Assembly: GCA_900143615.1 (NCBI GenBank)
Contig: FREU01000001.1
Span: 954,767-1,018,766, forward strand
DNA from: Rhodobacteraceae bacterium Alg231-30
GTDB taxonomy: Bacteria; Pseudomonadota; Alphaproteobacteria; Rhodobacterales; Rhodobacteraceae
Reading direction: 5' to 3'
DNA length: 64,000 nt
In this document: positions 43,122 to 50,463 of the stretch, one piece after another
Numbering within the stretch: position 1 is the first letter of the stretch
Layout of the letters: the number at the start of each line of letters is the position of its first letter
The notes under the pieces: generated by a model
The model's database searches: none
The model's input: the letters and a program-made list of their open reading frames with translations, nothing else
What the model was told of the DNA's origin: nothing
Translations under genes and position numbers: made by a program

Positions 43122-43190
43122 AAATACTTCGGGGAGTCCCAAGCCTGCTTGGGACGGGGCAGCGCCCCACAGGCTCAGCTTTGCTGAGCC
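43122..43190 (+). repeat. Modular intergenic element, copy 2
   Basis: Core AAATACTTCGGGGA (43122-43135), hairpin A GTCCCAAGC/GCTTGGGAC (43136-43155), hairpin B GGGGC/GCCCC (43156-43168), then an extra hairpin GGCTCAGC/GCTGAGCC (43172-43190) and a nearby direct repeat GCCCAACG. This fills most of the 238-base spacer (43000-43237) between the PfkB-fold gene and the PaaI gene. No protein gene is credible there. Confidence 0.7.
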
Positions 43191-43237
43191 ATGCCCAACG
43201 GCTGTGCGCCCAACGGGCAGCGCAGCAGGCGGGAGCG

Positions 43238-43738
43238 CTACGCCTTTGGGTGCGGCCCATCCATGATGATGCAAGTGGTTGATCCGGTTGCATAAAGCTT
43301 GCCATCCTCAACCCCTCGGATTTCACCATCCGCAATGCCGGTTGAGCGTCCCGCATGATGCACGCGGCCAATTGCATGCACCGTGCTGCCAATCGGGATC
43401 GGGCGGATAATGTTAATTTTGTATTCCAGCGTGGTGTAAATTTGCCCCGCCTTCAATGTGGTCTGCACCGCACAGGCCATACAGCTGTCCAGAATAGTCC
43501 CGTACCAGCCGCCGTGCACGGTTCCGATCGGGTTCATCACGTGAAATTCAGGGGTGCCCTCAAAGACGATATGGCCCTCATTGGCCTCGATCGGGCGAAA
43601 GCCCAGCGTCTGGCCTATCGGAGGACCGGGCAGGCGTCCTTCCACGATGTCGCGCATAAATTCCAACCCCGAACGGGACAGGATTGTCTGCATATCGGCA
43701 AGCTCGTCGCGGCTTTGGGCATAGTGGTGCTGACTCAA
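43238..43738 (-). CDS. PaaI-family hotdog thioesterase
   Basis: A protein of 166 residues with a single hotdog fold. The signature is FHVMNPIGTVHGGWYGTILDSCMACAVQ (split in reading), where NPxGxxHGG...D is the acyl-CoA thioesterase active site, and LEYKINIIRPIP is the long beta strand. Substrate is some acyl-CoA, likely aromatic or medium chain. The start is TTG with GGAGG six bases upstream; the next ATG (MQTILSRSG) would remove 15 residues and has no site. The gene lies beside metF on the same strand but 82 bases away. Confidence 0.84.
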   Translation of the reverse strand: MSQHHYAQSRDELADMQTILSRSGLEFMRDIVEGRLPGPPIGQTLGFRPIEANEGHIVFEGTPEFHVMNPIGTVHGGWYGTILDSCMACAVQTTLKAGQIYTTLEYKINIIRPIPIGSTVHAIGRVHHAGRSTGIADGEIRGVEDGKLYATGSTTCIIMDGPHPKA

Positions 43739-43820
43739 GGGAGGCCTCCAAATCTCGTAACATCAGGAGGCCGCAAATTGCGTCATGAGGCAAGCGCACA
43801 GCGTGGCTTTAAGTGTCAAA

Positions 43821-44687
43821 TTACGCCACGTTTTCCAGTGTCACTTTTGGCGTGATCCCCAGCGCGTGACACACATCCCGTGTCAACTCGGGGCGGTTAA
43901 GCGTGTAAAAATGCAGCGCCTCCACGCCTTCATCCAGCAAGTCCGAGCACAACTCTGTGCAGACCGCCGTCGCCAAGAGGTCCTCGCGTCCGTCACGCGC
44001 AGCTTTCTCAAAGGCATCTTCCAGCCAGACAGGCACATCGGTGCCACAGCGGCGGGCAAAATTACGCGCGCCTTTCCAATTCTCGATCGGCAGGATGCCG
44101 GGCACGATCGGCGCGGTGATCCCTGCATCCGCACAGGCATCGCGGAAGCGCAAAAATGTGTCCGCCTCAAAGAAGAACTGCGTCAATGCTTCATCCGCCC
44201 CCGCGTCAATCTTGCGCTTGAGCCATTCGACATTGGCAGCCATATCTGCGGCCTCAGGATGCTTCTCTGGATAGGCACCCACCCGAATGGTGAACTGGCC
44301 TTTAGCGGCAAGCGCCTCAATCAGCTCCAGCGAATTGGCGAACCCCTCGGGATGCGCCACAAACCCATTGCTGCCTTTGGGCGGATCGCCGCGCAGAGCG
44401 ACAATCTCGTTCACCCCAGCGGCCGCAAAATCATCTGCGATCTTCAGGGTTTCCGCCTTGGAAGCATCCACACAGGTCAGATGCGCCGCCACATTCAAGC
44501 CGCTGGATTTATTGAGTGTCGCTACGGCATCGCGGGTCAGGTCACGCGTCGTGCCGCCTGCGCCATAGGTGACCGAAACAAAGCGCGGATCAAGTGGCGC
44601 CAAAGACTGCACCGTGTCCCAAAGCCGAAATGACGCCTCAAGATTTTGGGGCGGGAAGAATTCGAAGGAAACTTGAGGTGCAGTCAT
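43821..44687 (-). CDS. metF: 5,10-methylenetetrahydrofolate reductase
   Basis: A 288-residue flavoprotein that makes 5-methyl-THF for methionine synthesis. Family features: VSFEFFPPQN near the start (catalytic Glu in the strand), FVSVTYGAGGTTRD, AAHLTCVDASK, ALRGDPPKG, and QFFFEADTFLRF followed by IVPGILPI. The start ATG at 44687 (MTAPQVSFEF) fits homologues; an ATG at 44720 would add 11 residues. It is divergent from a MetR-type regulator, with a palindrome between. A partial hairpin (about 43799-43832) overlaps its stop. Confidence 0.94.
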   Translation of the reverse strand: MTAPQVSFEFFPPQNLEASFRLWDTVQSLAPLDPRFVSVTYGAGGTTRDLTRDAVATLNKSSGLNVAAHLTCVDASKAETLKIADDFAAAGVNEIVALRGDPPKGSNGFVAHPEGFANSLELIEALAAKGQFTIRVGAYPEKHPEAADMAANVEWLKRKIDAGADEALTQFFFEADTFLRFRDACADAGITAPIVPGILPIENWKGARNFARRCGTDVPVWLEDAFEKAARDGREDLLATAVCTELCSDLLDEGVEALHFYTLNRPELTRDVCHALGITPKVTLENVA

Positions 44688-44746
44688 TTTTTTCGGGTCC
44701 AATCTTGTGGTTGTCCTCATGTCTCACACATGGCATCTTTACGCAA

Positions 44747-44774
44747 ATTCATAAAACTCAAGAAGGTTATGAAT
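44747..44774. promoter_or_regulatory. Palindrome between metF and metR, candidate MetR operator
   Basis: ATTCATAA (44747-44754) and TTATGAAT (44767-44774) form a perfect eight-base inverted repeat with a 12-base spacer. It lies 60-87 bases before the metF start and ends six bases before the metR ATG (44780). LysR-type regulators bind dyads of this size in divergent promoters, and E. coli MetR sites are also TGAA/TTCA dyads. Confidence 0.65.
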
Positions 44775-44779
44775 CTGAT

Positions 44780-45691
44780 ATGAAGATGCATCTCGAATTT
44801 CGCCACCTGCGCACCGTGCGGGCCATTCACGAATGTGGCGGTTTGGCGCGTGCTGCGGAACAACTCAATATTACGCAATCTGCCTTGTCACACCAAGTTA
44901 AGGGCCTCGAAGCGCAGGCGGGTGTCGAGCTGTTTGTGCGTCGCTCCAAGCCGATGACTTTATCAGCCGCAGGCATGCGTTTGCTGCGTTTGGCCAATCA
45001 GGTTTTGCCCGAAGTCGAAGCCCTTGAGGCCGAGTTCAACGGGCTGCGCGATGGCAGCTCGGGGCGCTTGCACATCGCAATTGAATGCCATGCCTGTTTT
45101 GAGTGGCTGTTTCCAGTGCTTGAGAAATTCCGCAAAGCTTGGCCTGACGTAGATGTCGATATCCGCCCTGGTCTGGCGTTTGAGGCGATGCCGGCCCTGC
45201 AAAAAGAAGAGGTTGATCTGGTGGTGTCCTCAGATCCTGAAGACCTCTCGGGGATTTCCTTCTCTCATCTGTTTGACTATTCGCCGGTTTTTGTGGCCTC
45301 GGCCCAGCATCCTCTGGCCCAGAAGCCCTTTGTGGATGCCACAGATTTTGCCACGGAAACCCTGATCACCTATCCCGTGGACCGAGCGCGGCTTGATATC
45401 TTCTCACAACTTCTCACGCCAGCCAAAGTCGAACCCGCTGCGTTGCGCCAAGCGGAACTCACCGCCGTTATTCTATTGCTGGTCGCCTCTAATCGCGGTG
45501 TGGCGGTGTTGCCTGACTGGGTGGTGCGCGAAGTGAAATACAGCAGTGATTATGTCACCCGTCCGATCACAGCAAACGGCCTCTCCCGCGCGCTGTTTGC
45601 CGCGACCCGCGATGATGATCTGGCCAAGCCCTATATGCAGGATTTACTGCGGTGGGCGGGACAGGAAGCGCGTAAACTTCAATCCTCGTAA
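44780..45691 (+). CDS. metR: LysR-family regulator, MetR-like
   Basis: A regulator of 303 residues from the ATG at 44780 (MKMHLEFRHLRT). The HTH is GLARAAEQLNITQSALSHQVKGLE. The substrate domain (from about residue 95, SSGRLHIAIECHACFEWLFPVLEKFR, split in reading) has the ECHxCF segment typical of MetR, which responds to homocysteine. It is divergent from metF and separated by 92 bases carrying a palindrome, the standard MetR arrangement. The frame continues upstream to 44594 across metF and is a shadow. Confidence 0.88.
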   Translation: MKMHLEFRHLRTVRAIHECGGLARAAEQLNITQSALSHQVKGLEAQAGVELFVRRSKPMTLSAAGMRLLRLANQVLPEVEALEAEFNGLRDGSSGRLHIAIECHACFEWLFPVLEKFRKAWPDVDVDIRPGLAFEAMPALQKEEVDLVVSSDPEDLSGISFSHLFDYSPVFVASAQHPLAQKPFVDATDFATETLITYPVDRARLDIFSQLLTPAKVEPAALRQAELTAVILLLVASNRGVAVLPDWVVREVKYSSDYVTRPITANGLSRALFAATRDDDLAKPYMQDLLRWAGQEARKLQSS

Positions 45692-45836
45692 CCAATTGGT
45701 GGGACCTTTCCCTTATTTCTCCCCCTAATCAAACGGGCTGCGCATGCGCATCTTAAGCCTGTGAGTATTCCTGTGGGGGCAGGGCACTCTTCCCCAACTT
45801 CTTCGGAATGGGGGGCGTGCGACTGTCGAGTGATTT

Positions 45837-46871
45837 ATGCCGACGACGTTTAATGCCATATCGCTTGGCCAATTGGCCGACATTGACACCAATGAGGGCA
45901 ACACGCGTGCCGAAAGCGCCTCGGCTCTCGTTGGGCAGAGTTTCGGGTCCGCGGGGGATCCGTTGGTCAATGACTTTGTCGAAATCTCCGCCGTCGGAAA
46001 TGTCGGCGGCACCTATGACATGGATAACAATCCCAACGATCAGTTTACTGTCGATGGCGGTGCGGCGCAGACCTTTGATGGCACGTCGGTCTATAGCGCG
46101 ACAATCACCTATTTTGATGGCACGACTGCCACAATATCGGCCGTCGTCTTTCAGGACACAAACGGCAACAGCTATCTTGCCCCCGAATTTTCCGCCAATG
46201 CGGATCAGGCCGCTCTGGAAGCTGGCCCCATTCAGTCGCTTAGCCTCGATAGCCTGATTGGCAATCGCTATGCTGGCATGACGGCCAACCGTCAGGAATG
46301 GGATTTTGTCCCCTGTTTTGTCGCCGGAACGTTGATTGTGACGCAACACGGCGAAAAAGCTGTCGAACAACTCGAGGTGGGCGACATGATCCTGACCATG
46401 GATCATGGCTTTCAGCCGTTGCGCTGGATCGGGTCGCGCACAGTGTCCGGCCGCGGACGGATGGCGCCGGTGCGCTTTCGTGCAGGCGCGATGAAAAACG
46501 ACATCGCGCTGTGGGTGTCGCCGCAGCACCGGATGCTGGTCAGCGGCTGGCAGGTGCAGATGCACTTTGGCGAAAGCGAAGTCTTGGTGCCTGCCATCAA
46601 TCTGGTAAATGACGATGCCGTGCGTCAGATCGAGCGCGACAGCGTCACCTATTTACACATCCTGTTTGACCGCCACGAGATTGTCTATGCAGCCGGTATC
46701 CCCAGCGAGAGCTTCATGCCCGGCGAACAGGGTCTCAGCACCATGGCACAGGCCACTCAGGACGAAATTTACGAGCTCTTTCCCGAATTGCGTAGTGGTG
46801 ATCCAACGGTCTTTGGTCTGGATGCGCGCCCCAGCTTGAAAGCACGCGAGGCGGGACTGCTCACACTCTGA
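45837..46871 (+). CDS. Hint-domain (Hedgehog/intein-like) secreted protein
   Basis: A protein of 344 residues. The N-terminal 150 residues are Asp/Asn/Thr/Gly-rich (YDMDNNPNDQFTVDGGAAQTFDG begins a repeat-like beta region; only 19 residues of it are typical adhesin text) and lack a signal peptide, so type I export is possible. The C-terminal Hint domain begins at Cys163 or so with CFVAGTLIVTQHGEKAVEQL, then VGDMILTMDHGFQPLRWIG and SPQHRMLVSGW. In Rhodobacteraceae many proteins carry this CFxxGTxI domain; self-cleavage at the Cys is possible. The exact role is unknown. Confidence 0.85.
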   Translation: MPTTFNAISLGQLADIDTNEGNTRAESASALVGQSFGSAGDPLVNDFVEISAVGNVGGTYDMDNNPNDQFTVDGGAAQTFDGTSVYSATITYFDGTTATISAVVFQDTNGNSYLAPEFSANADQAALEAGPIQSLSLDSLIGNRYAGMTANRQEWDFVPCFVAGTLIVTQHGEKAVEQLEVGDMILTMDHGFQPLRWIGSRTVSGRGRMAPVRFRAGAMKNDIALWVSPQHRMLVSGWQVQMHFGESEVLVPAINLVNDDAVRQIERDSVTYLHILFDRHEIVYAAGIPSESFMPGEQGLSTMAQATQDEIYELFPELRSGDPTVFGLDARPSLKAREAGLLTL

Positions 46872-46886
46872 TCCCGAAAGGGTGGC

Positions 46887-46942
46887 GGAACAGGCCAGCC
46901 TTTGCATCCCAGCCCACCCGTTGCGGATGTCTGGTCTGTTCC
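46887..46942 (+). terminator. Imperfect stem-loop after the Hint gene
   Basis: GGAACAGGCC (46887-46896) pairs with GGTCTGTTCC (46933-46942), one G-T wobble, long loop. A second stem with a T tail follows at 47013-47060 (AGACAGCAAA with TTTGCTGTCT then TTT). Together they are the likely transcript end of the Hint gene. Confidence 0.45.
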
Positions 46943-46975
46943 GTCCTTTGTGTTACTGCGACAGATCGCCAAATG

Positions 46976-47019
46976 ACGCCGTCGCAATACCGACGTGATA
47001 CCGACGCGATGCAGACAGC
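46976..47019 (+). repeat. 11-bp tandem repeat block, copy 1
   Basis: Four contiguous 11-base units: ACGCCGTCGCA, ATACCGACGTG, ATACCGACGCG, ATGCAGACAGC. The same kind of block occurs on the - strand at 57057-57100. It lies in the 197-base spacer between two convergent genes (Hint and MDR), where no protein gene is credible. Confidence 0.7.
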
Positions 47020-47068
47020 AAAAACCAGCGTTTCACACGCCTTAATCTTTGCTGTCTTTTTGGCTGTC

Positions 47069-48109
47069 TCAGATCACTTTTACCAGCTGCTTGCCTTTGT
47101 TCCCGCCGCTCAGCAGCGCGCGAAACGCAGCTGGGGCGCTTTCAATCCCTTCGGCAATATCTTCGACAAAAGCAATTTTTCCAGCCGCGATTTGCGGGCC
47201 GACATCACGCAGGAAATCTGGGTAGCGATCAAAGTGATTTGAGATGATAAAACCGTTTACCGACAGGAAGTTAACCAGAATGGTGCGCCACAGGCGCGGT
47301 CCGGTGATGGCCTCCGTGGCGGCATCCGCGCCTAATCCTCCCGCGTTGTACCATGCGATCATGCCGCACAACGGAATACGTCCAAAGGGGTTCATCATCG
47401 GTAGAACCGCATCCAGAACTTTGCCGCCGACGTTTTCAAAGTAGATATCAATGCCTTTTGGGCAATGCTCTTTTAGCGCTGCACGTAAGTCCCGCGCGCT
47501 CTCAAAGGCGCGGTGATCGACACAGGCATCAAACCCGTAAACATCTGTTGCCATTGCACATTTATCTGCACCTCCGGCAATTCCGACAACATTTAGTCCA
47601 TGCAGTTTGGCCACTTGGCCCACCATCGAGCCGACCGGCCCCGTAGCTGCCGCAACCACAAGTGTCTCGCCCGCCTTGGGCTTGCCCAGTTCCGTAAGTC
47701 CATACCAGCCCGTAAACCCGGGCATGCCCAACACACCCAAGGCCGTTGTGATTGGTGCAATATTGGGGTCGAGTTTGCGCAGCTCATGGGCCTTGGCTTT
47801 GCCATGTGTCGACCACCCCAGCATGCCAAAGACAAAGTCTCCTGTGGCAAAAGCTGGGCTATTGGACGCAATGACTTCCCCCACAGCGCCGCCTTCCATG
47901 GTGCCGCCAATCGGGACGGGGGCCGCATAGGATTTGGCGTCATCCATGCGCCCGCGCATGTAGGGATCAAGCGACATATAGTGGTTGCGCACCAATACCT
48001 CGCCGTCGCCGATTTCGGGCAAGTCACTTGTTTCTAAACGGAAGTTTTCGTCATTTGGCGCGCCGGTGGGGCGGCTGGCCAGCACGATGTGGCGCATTTG
48101 CTCAGGCAT
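47069..48109 (-). CDS. NADP-dependent MDR oxidoreductase (CurA/YfmJ-type alkenal/curcumin reductase)
   Basis: A protein of 346 residues in the zinc-free leukotriene B4 dehydrogenase-like MDR group. Features: N-terminal SLDPYMRGRM, the nucleotide site VVAAATGPVGSMVGQVAKL with AGGADKC, then DIYFENVGGKVLDAVLP (FENVGG is typical), and QYNAGG-like AWYNAGGLG. They reduce the carbon-carbon double bond of alkenals/enones with NADPH. The ATG at 48109 has GGAG seven bases upstream. It is divergent from the inositol monophosphatase gene with a 196-base spacer that holds no other visible element. Confidence 0.88.
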   Translation of the reverse strand: MPEQMRHIVLASRPTGAPNDENFRLETSDLPEIGDGEVLVRNHYMSLDPYMRGRMDDAKSYAAPVPIGGTMEGGAVGEVIASNSPAFATGDFVFGMLGWSTHGKAKAHELRKLDPNIAPITTALGVLGMPGFTGWYGLTELGKPKAGETLVVAAATGPVGSMVGQVAKLHGLNVVGIAGGADKCAMATDVYGFDACVDHRAFESARDLRAALKEHCPKGIDIYFENVGGKVLDAVLPMMNPFGRIPLCGMIAWYNAGGLGADAATEAITGPRLWRTILVNFLSVNGFIISNHFDRYPDFLRDVGPQIAAGKIAFVEDIAEGIESAPAAFRALLSGGNKGKQLVKVI

Positions 48110-48305
48110 CTTCGGGCTCCTATGGTTGCTGGAGTTTAGCTTGAGGATTAGGGCGCACTCTGGCAAGCCTGACGCGCAAGTTGAGCGGTTTCGTGACGTG
48201 GCGTTGTGCTACGGCACGGATGCGGTATTAGCTATGCAATCAAGGCCCTTGGCAAACAGCGCAGCAAGGCGTATACGCGCGCTCTTAGCCAAAAGGAGCC
48301 GTGCC

Positions 48306-49097
48306 ATGCCGGGCAGCGCAAATCTTAACATCATGATGAAGGCCGCCCGTAAAGCAGGGCGTTCGCTGGTCAAAGACTTCCGCGAAGTCGAAAACCTGCA
48401 GGTGTCGATGAAAGGCGCGGGCGACTTTGTCAGCCGGGCCGATATTGCTGCTGAGGCAATCCTGAAAGAAGAACTTCTGGGCGCACGTCCCACCTATGGC
48501 TGGCTGGCTGAAGAAAGCGCCGAAATTCCCGGCGCCGATCCGACCCGCCGCTGGATTGTTGATCCTCTGGATGGCACGACTAACTTTCTGCATGGCCTGC
48601 CACATTGGGCGATTTCGATTGCACTTGAGCACAAAGGCCAGATTGTGGCTGGGGTGATTTTTGACGCTGCCAAAGAAGAAATGTTTTACGCCGAAAAAGG
48701 CGAGGGAGCTTGGTTGAACGACAGCCAACGTCTGCGCGTTTCTGGCCGTCACCGCATGATTGAATCTGTGTTCTCGACAGGTCTTCCTTTTGGTGGGCGT
48801 GCCGATTTACCTGAGACTTTGCAAGATCTTGCGCGGATTTTGCCAGCTACAGCCGGTGTGCGTCGCTGGGGCGCTGCCTCGCTGGATATGGCCTATGTCG
48901 CCGCCGGCCGTTACGAAGGTTTCTGGGAGCGTTCGCTACAGCCTTGGGATTTGGCTGCGGGCGTTATTCTGGTCAAAGAAGCTGGTGGCTTGATCGAGCC
49001 GATTAACCCAGAAGGTGACATTGTCGAAGACGGCGAAGTTGTCTGCGCGAACGAGCCGATTTTCTCGACCTTTGCCAAAGTTGTGCGCAACGGCTAA
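48306..49097 (+). CDS. suhB: Inositol monophosphatase family protein
   Basis: A 263-residue Mg-dependent phosphatase of the SuhB/IMPase family. Metal-site motifs: EESAE (WLAEESAE, about residue 66), WIVDPLDGTTNFLHGLP (about 83) and QPWDLAAGVILVKEAGG (about 215). Substrates are inositol phosphate or related sugar phosphates; in bacteria SuhB also acts in antitermination of rRNA operons. The ATG at 48306 follows AAAGGAG. The frame is open further upstream to 47985, but that part is on the divergent gene. A strong terminator follows. Confidence 0.92.
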   Translation: MPGSANLNIMMKAARKAGRSLVKDFREVENLQVSMKGAGDFVSRADIAAEAILKEELLGARPTYGWLAEESAEIPGADPTRRWIVDPLDGTTNFLHGLPHWAISIALEHKGQIVAGVIFDAAKEEMFYAEKGEGAWLNDSQRLRVSGRHRMIESVFSTGLPFGGRADLPETLQDLARILPATAGVRRWGAASLDMAYVAAGRYEGFWERSLQPWDLAAGVILVKEAGGLIEPINPEGDIVEDGEVVCANEPIFSTFAKVVRNG

Positions 49098-49124
49098 CGC
49101 GTTTTGTCGCGATGATTTTTTGAG

Positions 49125-49157
49125 ACGCCCTGCTGGTTTTTGGCAGGGCGTTTTTTT
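49125..49157 (+). terminator. Intrinsic terminator after suhB
   Basis: ACGCCCTGC (49125-49133) pairs with GCAGGGCGT (49143-49151) and is followed by six or seven T residues. The loop is TGGTTTTTG. A classical Rho-independent terminator. Confidence 0.92.
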
Positions 49158-49206
49158 GTGGCGTGCCGATTATTGACTGTGCAGGCGTGTTTACCCGTTG
49201 CTTATG

Positions 49207-49575
49207 TTAGCTTTTCCGGTCTGACGGATGGTTTACTCCGTCCGCCCAAGGGATGTCGCCGAGCATGCTGGGGTTCACGCCTTCCAGTGCGCCAAGATTA
49301 ACGCCGTATTCATTCGGGTTTGAGCGACGTTGATGGTGGGTGTAAATCCCGCAAGTCTTGCAAAAATAATGCTTTGCAGTGTTGGTGTTGAATTGATACT
49401 GCGTGAGGTGATCCGCGCCTTTTACAATTTCGATCCCATCCAGCGGGGCGCTTACCGCAGCGGCCCCCCTACGGCGGCAAAACGAACAATCACAACGCCT
49501 AGCCGTGTTTAAGCCATCGCTTAGCGTGACACGCAGTTCCACCGCGCCGCAGTGACATGTAAGTTTGTGGGTCAT
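49207..49575 (-). CDS. GFA/CENP-V family zinc protein
   Basis: A 122-residue protein of the glutathione-dependent formaldehyde-activating-like (GFA) family. The cysteines lie in LTCHCGAVEL, CDCSFCRRRG and HYFCKTCGIYTHH, the two-zinc pattern. Not all members act on formaldehyde-glutathione, and function here is uncertain. AGGAG precedes its ATG. It overlaps the rhomboid protein gene by four bases (the rhomboid stop is within its start region). Confidence 0.88.
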   Translation of the reverse strand: MTHKLTCHCGAVELRVTLSDGLNTARRCDCSFCRRRGAAAVSAPLDGIEIVKGADHLTQYQFNTNTAKHYFCKTCGIYTHHQRRSNPNEYGVNLGALEGVNPSMLGDIPWADGVNHPSDRKS

Positions 49576-50432
49576 TTGCGTCTCCTGACAGTTGGGATGG
49601 TGCTTTTAATGGGCGGCGTGGCGGCGTTTGGTTTCTGGCTGCCCCATGGCGAACGTTTTTCTGTAGTGTCATCCTCAGAAGACTGCGGACCGTCGCGGCG
49701 CACGGTGGGTACTGTGCTCTTGCTGAGCCGATAGCGTGCTTCGGGATGTGGAGGGTGGCCTTGTGTCGCACTCCAGAACCGGCTGCCTCCGCGTTTGATC
49801 CATAGAGGAAGGGTTAGGATTGCTCCTGCGATAAAACCTCCTGCGTGGGCCCAATGGGCGACGCCGCCGCCTGAGCTGTCAAAAGAAAGGCCATTGAAAA
49901 GTTGAAGACCAAACCACAGTCCGAGCATCAACCATGCAGGCACAGTGAAGATGCGAAAAATGATGATAATAATCACTAGAATATCGACACGCGCTTTCGG
50001 GAACAGCAACAGATAGCCCCCCATCACGCCGGCAATTGCACCAGAAGCGCCGACCATGGGGACTGTGCTGGTGGAGTCCGCCGCAAATTGCGCGAGACCT
50101 GCTCCAAGACCTGCGGCGAGATAGAAGATGAGAAAGCCAATGTGGCCCATCTCGTCTTCCATGTTGTCGCCAAAAATCCATAGAAACAGCATGTTACCGG
50201 CGAGGTGCATAAAACCACCATGCAGAAACATTGAGGTGAGCAGGCCGTGTAGTTGCTGACCCTCGCTGATTGCGCGCGGTGTCAGCGCCCAGTCGTAGAA
50301 GAACATCGAAATCTTGTAGCCATCGTCCAATATGGACCAATAGCTGAAAAAGATCCCGATGTTCAGGATCATCAGGGCGTAGACAACATATGGTGTGCGC
50401 CCTGATGGGTTATGGTCACGTATTGGAAACAT
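49572..50432 (-). CDS. Rhomboid-family intramembrane serine protease
   Basis: A protein of 286 residues from the ATG at 50432 (MFPIRDHNP), which fits homologues; the frame extends into putA. Six helices: LMILNIGIFFSYW, TSMFLHGGFMHLAGNMLFLWIFG (His and Asn of the N-terminal part), ... FLIFYLAAGLGAGLAQF, MVGASGAIAGVMGGYLLLFPKARV (catalytic Ser in GASGA) and VAHWAHAGGFIAGAIL (catalytic His). The C-terminal 60 residues are a charged, poorly conserved tail. It starts 31 bases after putA and may be co-transcribed. Natural substrates are not evident. Confidence 0.9.
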   Translation of the reverse strand: MFPIRDHNPSGRTPYVVYALMILNIGIFFSYWSILDDGYKISMFFYDWALTPRAISEGQQLHGLLTSMFLHGGFMHLAGNMLFLWIFGDNMEDEMGHIGFLIFYLAAGLGAGLAQFAADSTSTVPMVGASGAIAGVMGGYLLLFPKARVDILVIIIIIFRIFTVPAWLMLGLWFGLQLFNGLSFDSSGGGVAHWAHAGGFIAGAILTLPLWIKRGGSRFWSATQGHPPHPEARYRLSKSTVPTVRRDGPQSSEDDTTEKRSPWGSQKPNAATPPIKSTIPTVRRRK

Positions 50433-50463
50433 GCGCGCAGGCTGCGCGCAAACGATTAAAGCG

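Noticed and set aside
43799..43832. Hairpin GCGTGGC/GCCACGTTTT over the metF stop as a + strand terminator
   Set aside because: The T-run is on the + strand, but the genes on both sides are on the - strand, and the stem is short and interrupted.
46973..47242. Small protein with RRDTDAMQTA, matched by RRDTDAIQTA at 57202-57002
   Set aside because: The peptide likeness follows from the shared 11-bp DNA repeat; 11 is not a multiple of three, there is no ribosome-binding site, and one copy covers the end of a real gene.
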